The notes beneath the pieces were generated by a model. That model did no database searches. It saw only the letters and a program-made list of their open reading frames with translations, and was not told the DNA's origin. From the NCBI GenBank assembly GCA_016550425.1, contig JABXGS010000202.1, positions 1-24,749 on the forward strand: DNA of 24,749 nt, in the 5' to 3' direction. Positions 8,894-15,690 of this stretch are shown here, in pieces; position 1 is the stretch's first letter; every line of letters starts with the position of its first letter. Position numbers and translations under genes: made by a program. This DNA comes from an archaeon (lineage in GTDB: Archaea; Asgardarchaeota; Hermodarchaeia; Hermodarchaeales; Hermodarchaeaceae).

Positions 8894-10249
8894 ATGTGGT
8901 TAAAGTTGAAACGTGATGCTGAAGAGCTGTTAAAGGAACTGTGCCCTGATTTGGATATCGCTAAAAGTAGTAAAGCGTGGATAGAACGTGCAGAACAGGT
9001 CGTTGCCAAAACAACGCAAAGCCGTGATATCTATCCTGTTGTTGATCATACCCAAGGAGAGGGTCCGTGGATATACGATTTGAAAGGAAACCAATATCTG
9101 GATATGACGGCAGGAGTCGCAGTGCGAGCCCTAGGATTCCGGAATACAGGTATCCAGGATTTTGAACAACGCATTAATGGTTATTTGCGTGAGGTGCCGG
9201 GTCACGATTTTGATGTTATCCCCCAGACCCTTTTGGCAGAACGATTGACGGGAATCACACCCGGAGATCATGAAAAAGAAGTCTTCTTTACCACTAGCGG
9301 AGGACGCGCAGTTGAGACCGCCGTTAAATCCATCATGGATACAACTCACAGATTCCGATTTATTGCATTTCGTCCCGCCTTCCATGGTCGAACTGGCTAT
9401 TCACTGGCTTTAACAGCCAGTAAGCACGCTCATAAAGATTACTACCCTGATGGGTTAGATGTAATTCGGGGACCTTACCCCTACTGTTTCCGTTGTCCAT
9501 TTGGGCAAGAAGAAAAAACTTGTAATCTCGAATGTGTCCAATACCTTCGTGACAGCATTGAGTATGGTGGCAAAGACATTGCTGCAATTTTCATTGAACC
9601 TATCTGCGGTGAAGGCGGAATCATTCCTGCACCAATCAAATGGTTCAAGGCAATTCGACAACTTGCCGATGAACTCGAAGCAAAACTTGTTAGCGATGAA
9701 GTCCAAGCTGGACTCGGTCGGACTGGAAAATGGTGGGGCGTCGAATATGGTGACATTGTTCCTGAATACATCTGTACTGCCAAAGCCTTAGGTGGCGGGT
9801 TTCCTTTTGGAGCCACCATCGGATCTAAACCCTTGTTCACCGATTTTAGTCGACATTCCGAAACCTTCGGCGCTGAACCTTACGTATCTCTACTCTCTCT
9901 GGCTGTTCTCCGCACCATCGAGCGCGACGGGCTTCTTGAAAACGCCACAAAACGAGGTCGTCAACTCCTCAAAGGCCTTAACGAAATCAAAGAAAAAAGT
10001 AACATCGTTGGAGATGTCCGTGGACGGGGTCTTATGTGTGCCACTGAAATAGTCACCGATAAGGAAAGTAATGCTATAGATCCCAAGAAACGTGATGCCG
10101 TTCTCAAGAACGCGGTGAATAAACAACGTCTTTGGATGCTAGGGGCAGGTCGAAGCAGCATCCGTTTTCTACCTCCTCTCACCATCACCGCTGAGCAGAT
10201 TGATATCGCCTTAGAACGGTACAGTAAAGCCGTAAAATCAGTAAAATAG
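8894..10249 (+). CDS. Class III PLP-dependent aminotransferase (GabT/ArgD-like) with Cys4 insert
   Basis: A 451-residue fold-type I aminotransferase of class III, the family of 4-aminobutyrate, ornithine and acetylornithine aminotransferases and some archaeal amino-acid racemases. Seen: TTSGGRAVETAVK for cofactor phosphate binding, IAFRPAFHGRTGYS, IFIEPICGEGG, SDEVQAGLGRTG with Asp268 for the pyridine nitrogen, and CTAKALGGGFPFGA with Schiff-base Lys297. Between them lies a Cys-rich insert, GPYPYCFRCPFG, giving Cys198, Cys201, Cys210 and Cys214, also known in some archaeal members. Substrate specificity cannot be read off. The start at ATG 8894 is chosen from the promoter position and because it gives a usual N-terminus; an in-frame TTG at 8816 would add 26 residues. 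It is followed after 25 bases by a small membrane-protein gene. Confidence 0.92.
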   Translation: MWLKLKRDAEELLKELCPDLDIAKSSKAWIERAEQVVAKTTQSRDIYPVVDHTQGEGPWIYDLKGNQYLDMTAGVAVRALGFRNTGIQDFEQRINGYLREVPGHDFDVIPQTLLAERLTGITPGDHEKEVFFTTSGGRAVETAVKSIMDTTHRFRFIAFRPAFHGRTGYSLALTASKHAHKDYYPDGLDVIRGPYPYCFRCPFGQEEKTCNLECVQYLRDSIEYGGKDIAAIFIEPICGEGGIIPAPIKWFKAIRQLADELEAKLVSDEVQAGLGRTGKWWGVEYGDIVPEYICTAKALGGGFPFGATIGSKPLFTDFSRHSETFGAEPYVSLLSLAVLRTIERDGLLENATKRGRQLLKGLNEIKEKSNIVGDVRGRGLMCATEIVTDKESNAIDPKKRDAVLKNAVNKQRLWMLGAGRSSIRFLPPLTITAEQIDIALERYSKAVKSVK

Positions 10250-10274
10250 TGACACAAACAGCTGGTGGGATAAA

Positions 10275-10490
10275 TTGCAGCTTAGGGCTGATAAGTTACT
10301 CTATATCGCAGTTGTCTTTCTCATTATAGGCATAATACTCTTCGTCACGGGTTCTTCACTCCCAATTCCAGCCATCATCATTTTCTCTCTCGCATCGATA
10401 TGTTTTATCATTGGTTTTATCATAGTGATCCTTGCCCTCTGTTCGTACCAACGAGACTATGCCCAATCTCGCGGACGTGAAGTCTTCTAG
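10275..10490 (+). CDS. Small two-helix membrane protein, hypothetical
   Basis: A 71-residue protein with two hydrophobic helices (about 8-27 and 31-54) joined by a tight SSLPIP turn and ending in a charged tail (QRDYAQSRGREVF). No family is recognised. The start is TTG at 10275, with GGTGG at 10264-10268 six bases upstream, a good archaeal Shine-Dalgarno, and there is no ATG alternative near the N-terminus. Codon use resembles neighbouring genes. It lies 25 bases after the aminotransferase stop and is probably translated from the same mRNA. Confidence 0.55.
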   Translation: MQLRADKLLYIAVVFLIIGIILFVTGSSLPIPAIIIFSLASICFIIGFIIVILALCSYQRDYAQSRGREVF

Positions 10491-10619
10491 CGTACATCCC
10501 GGTTTCTCTCCAGTCATACCATATTAGGAATTGGTTAAGCGATATTGAATGAGGTGTCATGATAATGAATTGGGTTAGTTAGAAGAGTGGAGAATATGCT
10601 GTTGACTAAAGAAAAAGAT

Positions 10620-10704
10620 GAGTAGAAGGGTGGTCCAACCACCCCTACTCGAATCCACGCACCGTTAATAACGGTGAGTTCGTAGTAAATGTTTCAGAAC
10701 ATTT
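10620..10704. other. Three consecutive hairpins in a convergent intergenic region
   Basis: Three inverted repeats stand in a row between the aminotransferase operon (+) and the SCP2 gene (-). First, GAGTAG...GGGTGG (10620-10633) pairs with CCACCC-CTACTC (10639-10650), a 12-bp stem with a two-base bulge and five-base loop. Second, ACCGTT-AAT-AACGGT (10661-10675) is a perfect 6-bp stem. Third, AAATGTT-TCAG-AACATTT (10687-10704) is a perfect 7-bp stem beginning seven bases beyond the SCP2 stop codon. They may act as bidirectional termination or mRNA 3'-end protection. The rest of the gap (10491-10619) holds nothing I recognise. Confidence 0.6.
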
Positions 10705-10710
10705 GACAGT

Positions 10711-11031
10711 TTAACCAAGTTTGAAGACGCTTTGGAGCTTCATCAGATGGGACATATCCCCTTGGCTCTTGAGCTTGCCTGACATGAATGCTGCAACGGC
10801 GTTGAGCTGACCATTGGAGATGGCCATCCAGTCATCCTTGCTGATGGTGATGACGAGGTCTGCTTTATCAGCAGGACCTTCGCCCCAATCGATTTTCTGG
10901 TCTTTGATGGTGATGTTATATTTGTTGTCGCCTTGGATGTCCATTTCGATTTTGCAGTCCCAACCTGCTGCAGCAGCAGGGTCAAAGGTTCCGACCATGG
11001 CTTCTAAGCCTTCTTTTGGAGTGTCTACCAA
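10711..11031 (-). CDS. SCP2 sterol-carrier-domain protein
   Basis: A 106-residue stand-alone SCP2 domain (sterol carrier protein 2 family), a small soluble protein that binds lipid or fatty-acyl ligands in a hydrophobic tunnel. Seen: the family pattern KADLVITISKDDWMAI, the NGQLNAVAAFMSGKLK helix region, and GDMSHLMKLQ near the end. The N-terminus (TPKEGLEAMVGTF) is the usual first helix. The start is TTG at 11031, with GGTGA six bases upstream and no suitable ATG before conserved sequence. A strong box A (TTTTAAATA, 11081-11089) lies about 55 bases upstream, suggesting good expression. The ligand in an archaeon is unknown; ether-lipid precursors or acyl-CoA are guesses. Three hairpins follow the gene. 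Confidence 0.9.
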   Translation of the reverse strand: MVDTPKEGLEAMVGTFDPAAAAGWDCKIEMDIQGDNKYNITIKDQKIDWGEGPADKADLVITISKDDWMAISNGQLNAVAAFMSGKLKSQGDMSHLMKLQSVFKLG

Positions 11032-11078
11032 GAGTATTCACCTAAGACTTTAGGAAGTTCTGCCAATGTTGAGGCGGT

Positions 11079-11091
11079 ATTATTTAAAAGC
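11079..11091 (-). promoter_or_regulatory. Strong box A/TATA for the SCP2 gene
   Basis: Minus-strand GCTTTTAAATAAT contains a near-consensus archaeal box A. The expected start of transcription is near 11058-11062, giving a leader of about 30 bases that contains the GGTGA ribosome site. Confidence 0.6.
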
Positions 11092-11128
11092 CTAACTTAC
11101 CGTCAAAATTTCACAACAAATCCGATAA

Positions 11129-11818
11129 TTAAGGGCGAGAAATCGCATAACGACAGTTATGTGCACCTTCTGCCATGGCTTGCTCATGTTCAACAAGCAG
11201 GGACTTATCATATTGGTGAATTAAATTGAAAATCAAACTCTCATGAAAACGGCATATCGTTCCAGGGAACGTTCCTGCAATCCCATTGTATACACAATTA
11301 TTCACCAAAATATAGAAGCCCCTTTCAGAGGATCTATGTCTGGCATAACACCCCTGCTCATTTATGTAAGCACAGATGAATCGAACCATTTCTTCGAGCG
11401 TTCTAGGAATTGATTTCTCTTTTTCCCACTGGCTTGCTACGCGCTGCACCTGTGATTTCGCCGCTCTTTCAAGTATTCCAGCAACGTATTCCTGTCCCTC
11501 TTCTTGAGCCAATTGGCTGACCAAGGTTAATGCTAGGTGCTGGAATTGACGTGGCGGAATGAAAAGGGTCAACCCTTGATCGATTTGAAAATGGAACGCA
11601 GGTCGTCCTCGACGCGCGGGGCTCTCCACCTTCGTGGATTCGATAACAACACCAAGATCTCGCAGACGATGAAGGCTATTCTTGACAGCAGTATAACTTA
11701 GACCTGTTTCTTGTGCGATCCCTTCAATAGTTACCTGCGGTTTCAACGCGATGGTTTCAACAATTCGCCGATCAATTTCATAACGGTCCAATTCTCGACC
11801 GATTGCTCGTTTGGACAT
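11129..11818 (-). CDS. Winged-helix regulator with SufR/COG2345-like Fe-S domain
   Basis: A 229-residue DNA-binding regulator. The N-terminal winged helix (about 15-80) has the recognition region GLSYTAVKNSLHRL (39-52) and a wing with RRGRPAFHF (69-77). The C-terminal domain matches the COG2345/SufR arrangement: NNCVYNGIAGTFPGTICRFH with Cys175 and Cys189, and AEGAHNCRYAI with Cys222; further cysteines are 149 and 157. In SufR-type proteins such cysteines hold a [4Fe-4S] cluster that switches DNA binding, so redox or Fe-S status sensing is likely here but not shown. ATG 11818 is chosen over GTG 11824 because GGTG lies five bases before it. It sits 110 bases downstream of thiI on the same strand, and could control thiI or SCP2. 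Confidence 0.82.
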   Translation of the reverse strand: MSKRAIGRELDRYEIDRRIVETIALKPQVTIEGIAQETGLSYTAVKNSLHRLRDLGVVIESTKVESPARRGRPAFHFQIDQGLTLFIPPRQFQHLALTLVSQLAQEEGQEYVAGILERAAKSQVQRVASQWEKEKSIPRTLEEMVRFICAYINEQGCYARHRSSERGFYILVNNCVYNGIAGTFPGTICRFHESLIFNLIHQYDKSLLVEHEQAMAEGAHNCRYAISRP

Positions 11819-11928
11819 GAACACACCTGGCCTATAGCTTCTGGAAAAACTGACATAGAAGATGACGGCTGTTTATCTAAGTCAGTCTCTAGAATTTCTA
11901 TTTCTTATCTTCCTACAATTAAATTCTT

Positions 11929-13122
11929 CTATTTTTCGAGCGCTACCCTTTCCAATTGGGAGACAGCGCTTGTGACCATTTCTGCAATAGCTAATTTCGA
12001 TTCTGCTTCGTGTATCAAATTCAATTGGGCTGCTATACTTGGCTGTTTGGGTACAGCGAAGCATTTGCCCACATCTTTGCTTGAAACGTCATAAGTTCCG
12101 ATTTGGCGGGCAATTTCCATTGTTTCGGTTTTATCCATCCCAATTAACGGACGGAAGATTGGGAGAGCCACAGCTGAATCAAGAATCGTTAAGTTGGTCA
12201 AAGTCTGAGATGCGACCTGCCCCAAGGTTTCACCTGTGACTATTGCCGTGGCATCCTCTTGAGCGGCTACCATCGCCGACATCCGGTACATCATCCGCTT
12301 ACACAGAATACAGGTAATTTTCGGGTACTTTGGCATCTGCAATCTGTGTAAAATCTCATAGTAAGGAACTATCAATAGTTCCTTTTTTTTCACCGGAATC
12401 CATTCTGTCAATCTTGTTGCACTTTGTATAGCACGAATTCGTAATCCTTTTTCGTCGGGAAGATCAGTGTCAAAATACAATGGGATGACTCGTGCTCCCC
12501 GTTTCATCATTAACCATTGGGCAACTGGGCTATCGATTCCACCGGAATGAAGTCCGACAACCGTTCCCTGTGATCCATAGGGTAATCCGCCGGGACCTTT
12601 TATGATTTCAGTGAACAAATAGGTGAATTTTTCCCGTATTTCTATATGAACTTCAACATCTGGGTTATCCAAATCCACAGAAATAGGGGTTTGTTTGTTC
12701 GCACTCACTTCAATAATCGCAGCACCTACTTGCGTGGCGATTTCTTGGCTGGTAAACGGATGCGTTTTCAATCGGCGGGCACGAACGGCGAAGCTTTGTC
12801 CTTCGGAAAGGATTTGGGGGGCAAGCTGCTTCGCGAGCTTAACAATCTTGGTGGGCTTTGAGGAGGTCGTCCACACTGGGCTAGTTGAGACAACGCCAAA
12901 AACTCGTGAAGCGGCATGGGCCGCTGATTGGGTGTTGGAAGTGTGAATGAAAAAGCGTCCTCGTTCACGGGTGATTTTTGAATACTCGGTTCCAGAACGC
13001 GTTAACATAATCCTCAGGTGATTTCGAAGAAGCGTTTCAAGATATCGTCGAATCCCTAGGCTTTTTAATCCAATTTCGCCATAGCGCACGAGGACTTTAT
13101 CAGGTTCAAAGGAATTCGACAT
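11929..13122 (-). CDS. thiI: tRNA 4-thiouridine synthetase ThiI, archaeal type
   Basis: ThiI (397 residues) adenylates and thiolates U8 of tRNA, and in some organisms supplies sulfur for thiazole synthesis. Seen in order: an N-terminal ferredoxin-like region starting VLVRYGEIGLKS, a THUMP domain (about 60-170), and the PP-loop SGGIDSP (193-199). There is no C-terminal rhodanese domain. The cysteines are Cys271 and Cys274 (CILCKR) and Cys354 (KCFAVPK). In Methanococcus maripaludis ThiI the essential cysteines are 265, 268 and 348, with identical spacing, and bind an Fe-S cluster, so this enzyme probably works the same way. The start ATG 13122 has GGATG eight bases upstream and follows a box A at 13172-13184; the longer frame to 13191 would be encoded by promoter DNA. 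Confidence 0.93.
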   Translation of the reverse strand: MSNSFEPDKVLVRYGEIGLKSLGIRRYLETLLRNHLRIMLTRSGTEYSKITRERGRFFIHTSNTQSAAHAASRVFGVVSTSPVWTTSSKPTKIVKLAKQLAPQILSEGQSFAVRARRLKTHPFTSQEIATQVGAAIIEVSANKQTPISVDLDNPDVEVHIEIREKFTYLFTEIIKGPGGLPYGSQGTVVGLHSGGIDSPVAQWLMMKRGARVIPLYFDTDLPDEKGLRIRAIQSATRLTEWIPVKKKELLIVPYYEILHRLQMPKYPKITCILCKRMMYRMSAMVAAQEDATAIVTGETLGQVASQTLTNLTILDSAVALPIFRPLIGMDKTETMEIARQIGTYDVSSKDVGKCFAVPKQPSIAAQLNLIHEAESKLAIAEMVTSAVSQLERVALEK

Positions 13123-13171
13123 TAGTGCAACATCCATTCTGGGAACTGCTTTGAACTGACATGCGATAGCG

Positions 13172-13184
13172 CTTAAAATTAACC
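13172..13184 (-). promoter_or_regulatory. Box A/TATA candidate for thiI
   Basis: Minus-strand GGTTAATTTTAAG lies about 55 bases before ATG 13122 and predicts a leader of about 25-30 bases. This supports the shorter ThiI start. Confidence 0.45.
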
Positions 13185-13303
13185 TTTTCAATCGTTGGGT
13201 GAATCAAAAACAAGTCCTTAATAGTGTCTCTTACGTTTCATTCTCCATGACTTCTTCAGAATCTGTTGCGTGTTTCTATTGTATTGAATATGCGAAGATT
13301 ACC

Positions 13304-13323
13304 AACCAGCTCAATTGCTGGTT
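13304..13323. promoter_or_regulatory. Perfect inverted repeat in the thiI / acyl-CoA synthetase divergent region
   Basis: AACCAGC-TCAATT-GCTGGTT is a 7-bp perfect inverted repeat with a six-base spacer. It lies in the 356-base divergent gap 13123-13478, a plausible operator or RNA hairpin. The rest of the gap holds a box A for thiI (13172-13184), a possible AATTTATTTAC box for the synthetase near 13391-13401, and GTGAT five bases before ATG 13479. I see no gene in the gap. Confidence 0.4.
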
Positions 13324-13478
13324 AACATTTACAATAGAGCTTTTTTTCGCACTTCATTAAGGAAAATGTCCTCTTATCTATCCAAGCGCATCAATTTATT
13401 TACCTGCATGTTCTGTTGAAAAGAAAAAGAACTTCCTTCCTCGCTCAGGAGTCTCAATAACTGGAAGCGTGATTATCA

Positions 13479-14897
13479 ATGGATTCGATTGAAACACAAA
13501 TTGATCGTTTTTTCACCCCTCGAAGCGTAGTAATAATTGGAGCTTCCCGGCGGCCTGGACGAATCGGACACATCATTGTTGAACAAATGGTAGCTGCCAA
13601 GTTTCCTGGTCGCTTATACCTGATTAATCCCAAAGCAGCTCAAGACGGACGACATATCCTTGGCATTAAAACCTATGGTTCTCTGAAGGACTGTGGAGGA
13701 CCCATTGACCTCGCCGTCATTGCCATACCCGCGAAATATGTCCCCGATGCAATGATAGACTGCTTAGAGAAAAAAATTCCTAATGTCATTATTGTCTCTG
13801 GGGGCTTCCGAGAATCAGGTCCAGAAGGCGAAAAGCTCGAACAGCAGGTTCTTGAGCTAGCGAAAAAAGGGAATATCCGCGTTCTTGGACCCAACTGCTT
13901 AGGAACCTTCAGTCCTGTCACCCATATTGATACACTCTTTCTTCCAGCATCCACGACTCCCCGTCCCGATGTGGGACGGATTTCCTTTCTAACACAATCA
14001 GGATCCGTCGGTGGCTCTATCATGAGCTTTGCCTCTAACGAAGATATCGGGTTCAGCAAATTCGCTAGTTTCGGAAATGCGATTGATGTGGACGAAGGAG
14101 ATTTAATCGATTATATGGAAGACGACAAGGATACCCAAGTCACCGGACTGTATCTTGAATCCATTAATCGCGGTCGCAAATTCATTGATATTTGTAAACG
14201 CGCATCCAAAATCAAACCCATCATCGTCATCAAAGCTGGGCGAAGCGAAGCAGGCACACGTGCCGTCACCAGCCACACAGGGTCCCTCGCTGGCACAGAC
14301 CGCATTTACGATGCCGCCTTCGAAGCCGCTGGAGTAATTCGAGTAAGAACTATCGGCGAATTTTTTGATGTAGCTCGCGCACTAGCTAACCAACCTCCGG
14401 CAAAAGGAAATCGAATTGGCGTCATCACCAGTGGCGGAGGGTTTGGCGTAATGACTTTAGACGCCTTAGCTGATTACAATCTTACCGCTCCAGAACTTTC
14501 TGACTCACTCCAAAAACGGCTCCATACAAAACTCCCCTATTTCTACTCGGTACGAAATCCCGTCGACCTCACTGGTTCAGCAACCGCTGAGCAATTCGCG
14601 TTTTCGATGAATACGCTCTTGAACGCTAATGAAATCGATGGCATCATTGTGATACCTCTCTTCATGACCCCCTTACTTGATGCAGAACAGGTAAGTCAGG
14701 CCATTGTTGAGGCTTCCGAGCAACGGAAAAAACCAGTTATTGTGGTCTCTGTTCCCTCCACAAAAGAAATTCGTGAGAGAATGCATAAGCTTCGGTTAGC
14801 TGGGGTCCCATCATATCATTTACCCATGCGTGGTGCTCGTGGTATGGCTGCCCTAGTTGAATATGGGAAAATCCAAGGTCGTTCCAAGAAAAGTTAA
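13479..14897 (+). CDS. ADP-forming acetate/acyl-CoA synthetase alpha subunit
   Basis: The alpha subunit (472 residues) of NDP-forming acyl-CoA synthetase, which converts acyl-CoA, ADP and phosphate to the free acid, CoA and ATP in archaeal fermentation of sugars, amino acids or fatty acids. Seen: CoA-binding Rossmann domain with VVIIGASRRPGRIG (17-30), the succinyl-CoA-ligase-like stretch RVLGPNCLGTFSP (135-147), LTQSGSVGGS (171-180), and the phosphorylatable His266 in TSHTGSLAG. GSGGG-type nucleotide loop ITSGGGFGVMT follows. The ATP-grasp beta subunit is absent from this window, so it must be elsewhere. Start ATG 13479 has GTGAT five bases upstream. Substrate preference (acetate, branched or aryl acids) cannot be told. 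Confidence 0.92.
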   Translation: MDSIETQIDRFFTPRSVVIIGASRRPGRIGHIIVEQMVAAKFPGRLYLINPKAAQDGRHILGIKTYGSLKDCGGPIDLAVIAIPAKYVPDAMIDCLEKKIPNVIIVSGGFRESGPEGEKLEQQVLELAKKGNIRVLGPNCLGTFSPVTHIDTLFLPASTTPRPDVGRISFLTQSGSVGGSIMSFASNEDIGFSKFASFGNAIDVDEGDLIDYMEDDKDTQVTGLYLESINRGRKFIDICKRASKIKPIIVIKAGRSEAGTRAVTSHTGSLAGTDRIYDAAFEAAGVIRVRTIGEFFDVARALANQPPAKGNRIGVITSGGGFGVMTLDALADYNLTAPELSDSLQKRLHTKLPYFYSVRNPVDLTGSATAEQFAFSMNTLLNANEIDGIIVIPLFMTPLLDAEQVSQAIVEASEQRKKPVIVVSVPSTKEIRERMHKLRLAGVPSYHLPMRGARGMAALVEYGKIQGRSKKS

Positions 14898-15580
14898 TCA
14901 CGCACTGAACGAAACTGGAGCAAGCCATTCAAATCAGTGATGATAAGATCAGGTGGTGGCTGTAAGTTTATTGGAGTATTTTGATTCGGGCGGTCAACTA
15001 AGACTGTTATCATACCCACTTGATTGCCACCAATGATATCGCTGCTCGAATCGCCAACCATCACCGCTTCCTGCGGCTGTGCTTCCAAATTGTTTAAGCA
15101 TCGGAGAAAACCTTCAGGTTCTGGTTTGGCGATATCTTGCTCAACCGTTCCCAACATTACAAAATCATCAAAGAATCTTTCAAGTTGAAAGGCTTTGATT
15201 TCAAGCCACGCAATCTCTGGTGGAGTATTCGTAAGTATACCCAGTTTAAATCGTTCTTGAAGAGCTCCTAACACATCCACATCTTCGAAAAGTTGAATCG
15301 TTCCATTCTCAATCAACTTTTTTCTCAGTTTATAATCTAACTCATCGAAATACTCGATAAAGGCTGGATAGTTCTCGACTCCCCATTCCCTTAGTACCGT
15401 TTCAAATTCGCTTCCAGAATGCCAGATCACAGTCCGTGTAGCTTTCGGAGGAACGTGAACACGAAATTCGATGAGAGCCTGCACCAACAAGTCATCAAAA
15501 AATTCCCAAATCGATGGGAACTTCACCAATGTCCCATCTAAATCAAACAGTATTGCTTTGATAGCTCGTTCAAAAACCAT
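14894..15580 (-). CDS. HAD-family hydrolase, phosphoglycolate-phosphatase-like
   Basis: A 228-residue HAD subfamily IA hydrolase. Seen: motif I FDLDGTLVKF with Asp13 and Asp15, motif II LTNTP (116-120), Lys152 in AKPEPEGF, and VGDSSSDIIGG with Asp177 and Asp181; a helical cap occupies about 20-90. Expected to dephosphorylate a small metabolite in the cytoplasm; the substrate is unknown. ATG 15580 is preferred over the frame start at 15640 because GGTGA lies seven bases upstream and the protein begins MVFERAIKAILFDLDGT. It converges on the synthetase gene so tightly that their stop codons share the TTAA at 14894-14897. It is the second HAD enzyme here and of a different subclass from the one at 6519. 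Confidence 0.9.
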   Translation of the reverse strand: MVFERAIKAILFDLDGTLVKFPSIWEFFDDLLVQALIEFRVHVPPKATRTVIWHSGSEFETVLREWGVENYPAFIEYFDELDYKLRKKLIENGTIQLFEDVDVLGALQERFKLGILTNTPPEIAWLEIKAFQLERFFDDFVMLGTVEQDIAKPEPEGFLRCLNNLEAQPQEAVMVGDSSSDIIGGNQVGMITVLVDRPNQNTPINLQPPPDLIITDLNGLLQFRSVRD

Positions 15581-15652
15581 CCTTAATTCACCGATTAACA
15601 ACCAAAATCTTGACAGGGCATTCCTATTAAAAGCTCCCAAAACTCTTTTGGT

Positions 15653-15661
15653 CTTTAAAAT
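15653..15661 (+). promoter_or_regulatory. Box A/TATA candidate for the MtnA-like gene
   Basis: CTTTAAAAT lies about 34 bases before ATG 15691, so transcription would begin near 15683. The in-frame TTG at 15661 overlaps this element and cannot be the start if it is used. Confidence 0.5.
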
Positions 15662-15690
15662 TGACTATTATAACATTAGGGGGCTGGACT

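Noticed and set aside
9131..10257. Several overlapping open frames of 75-119 codons antisense to the aminotransferase.
   Set aside because: They are shadows of a strongly coding gene: no ribosome sites, no recognisable protein features, and they overlap one another.
13123..13191. A 23-residue N-terminal extension of ThiI.
   Set aside because: It would be translated from the likely box A and has no ribosome site; ATG 13122 starts the conserved domain.
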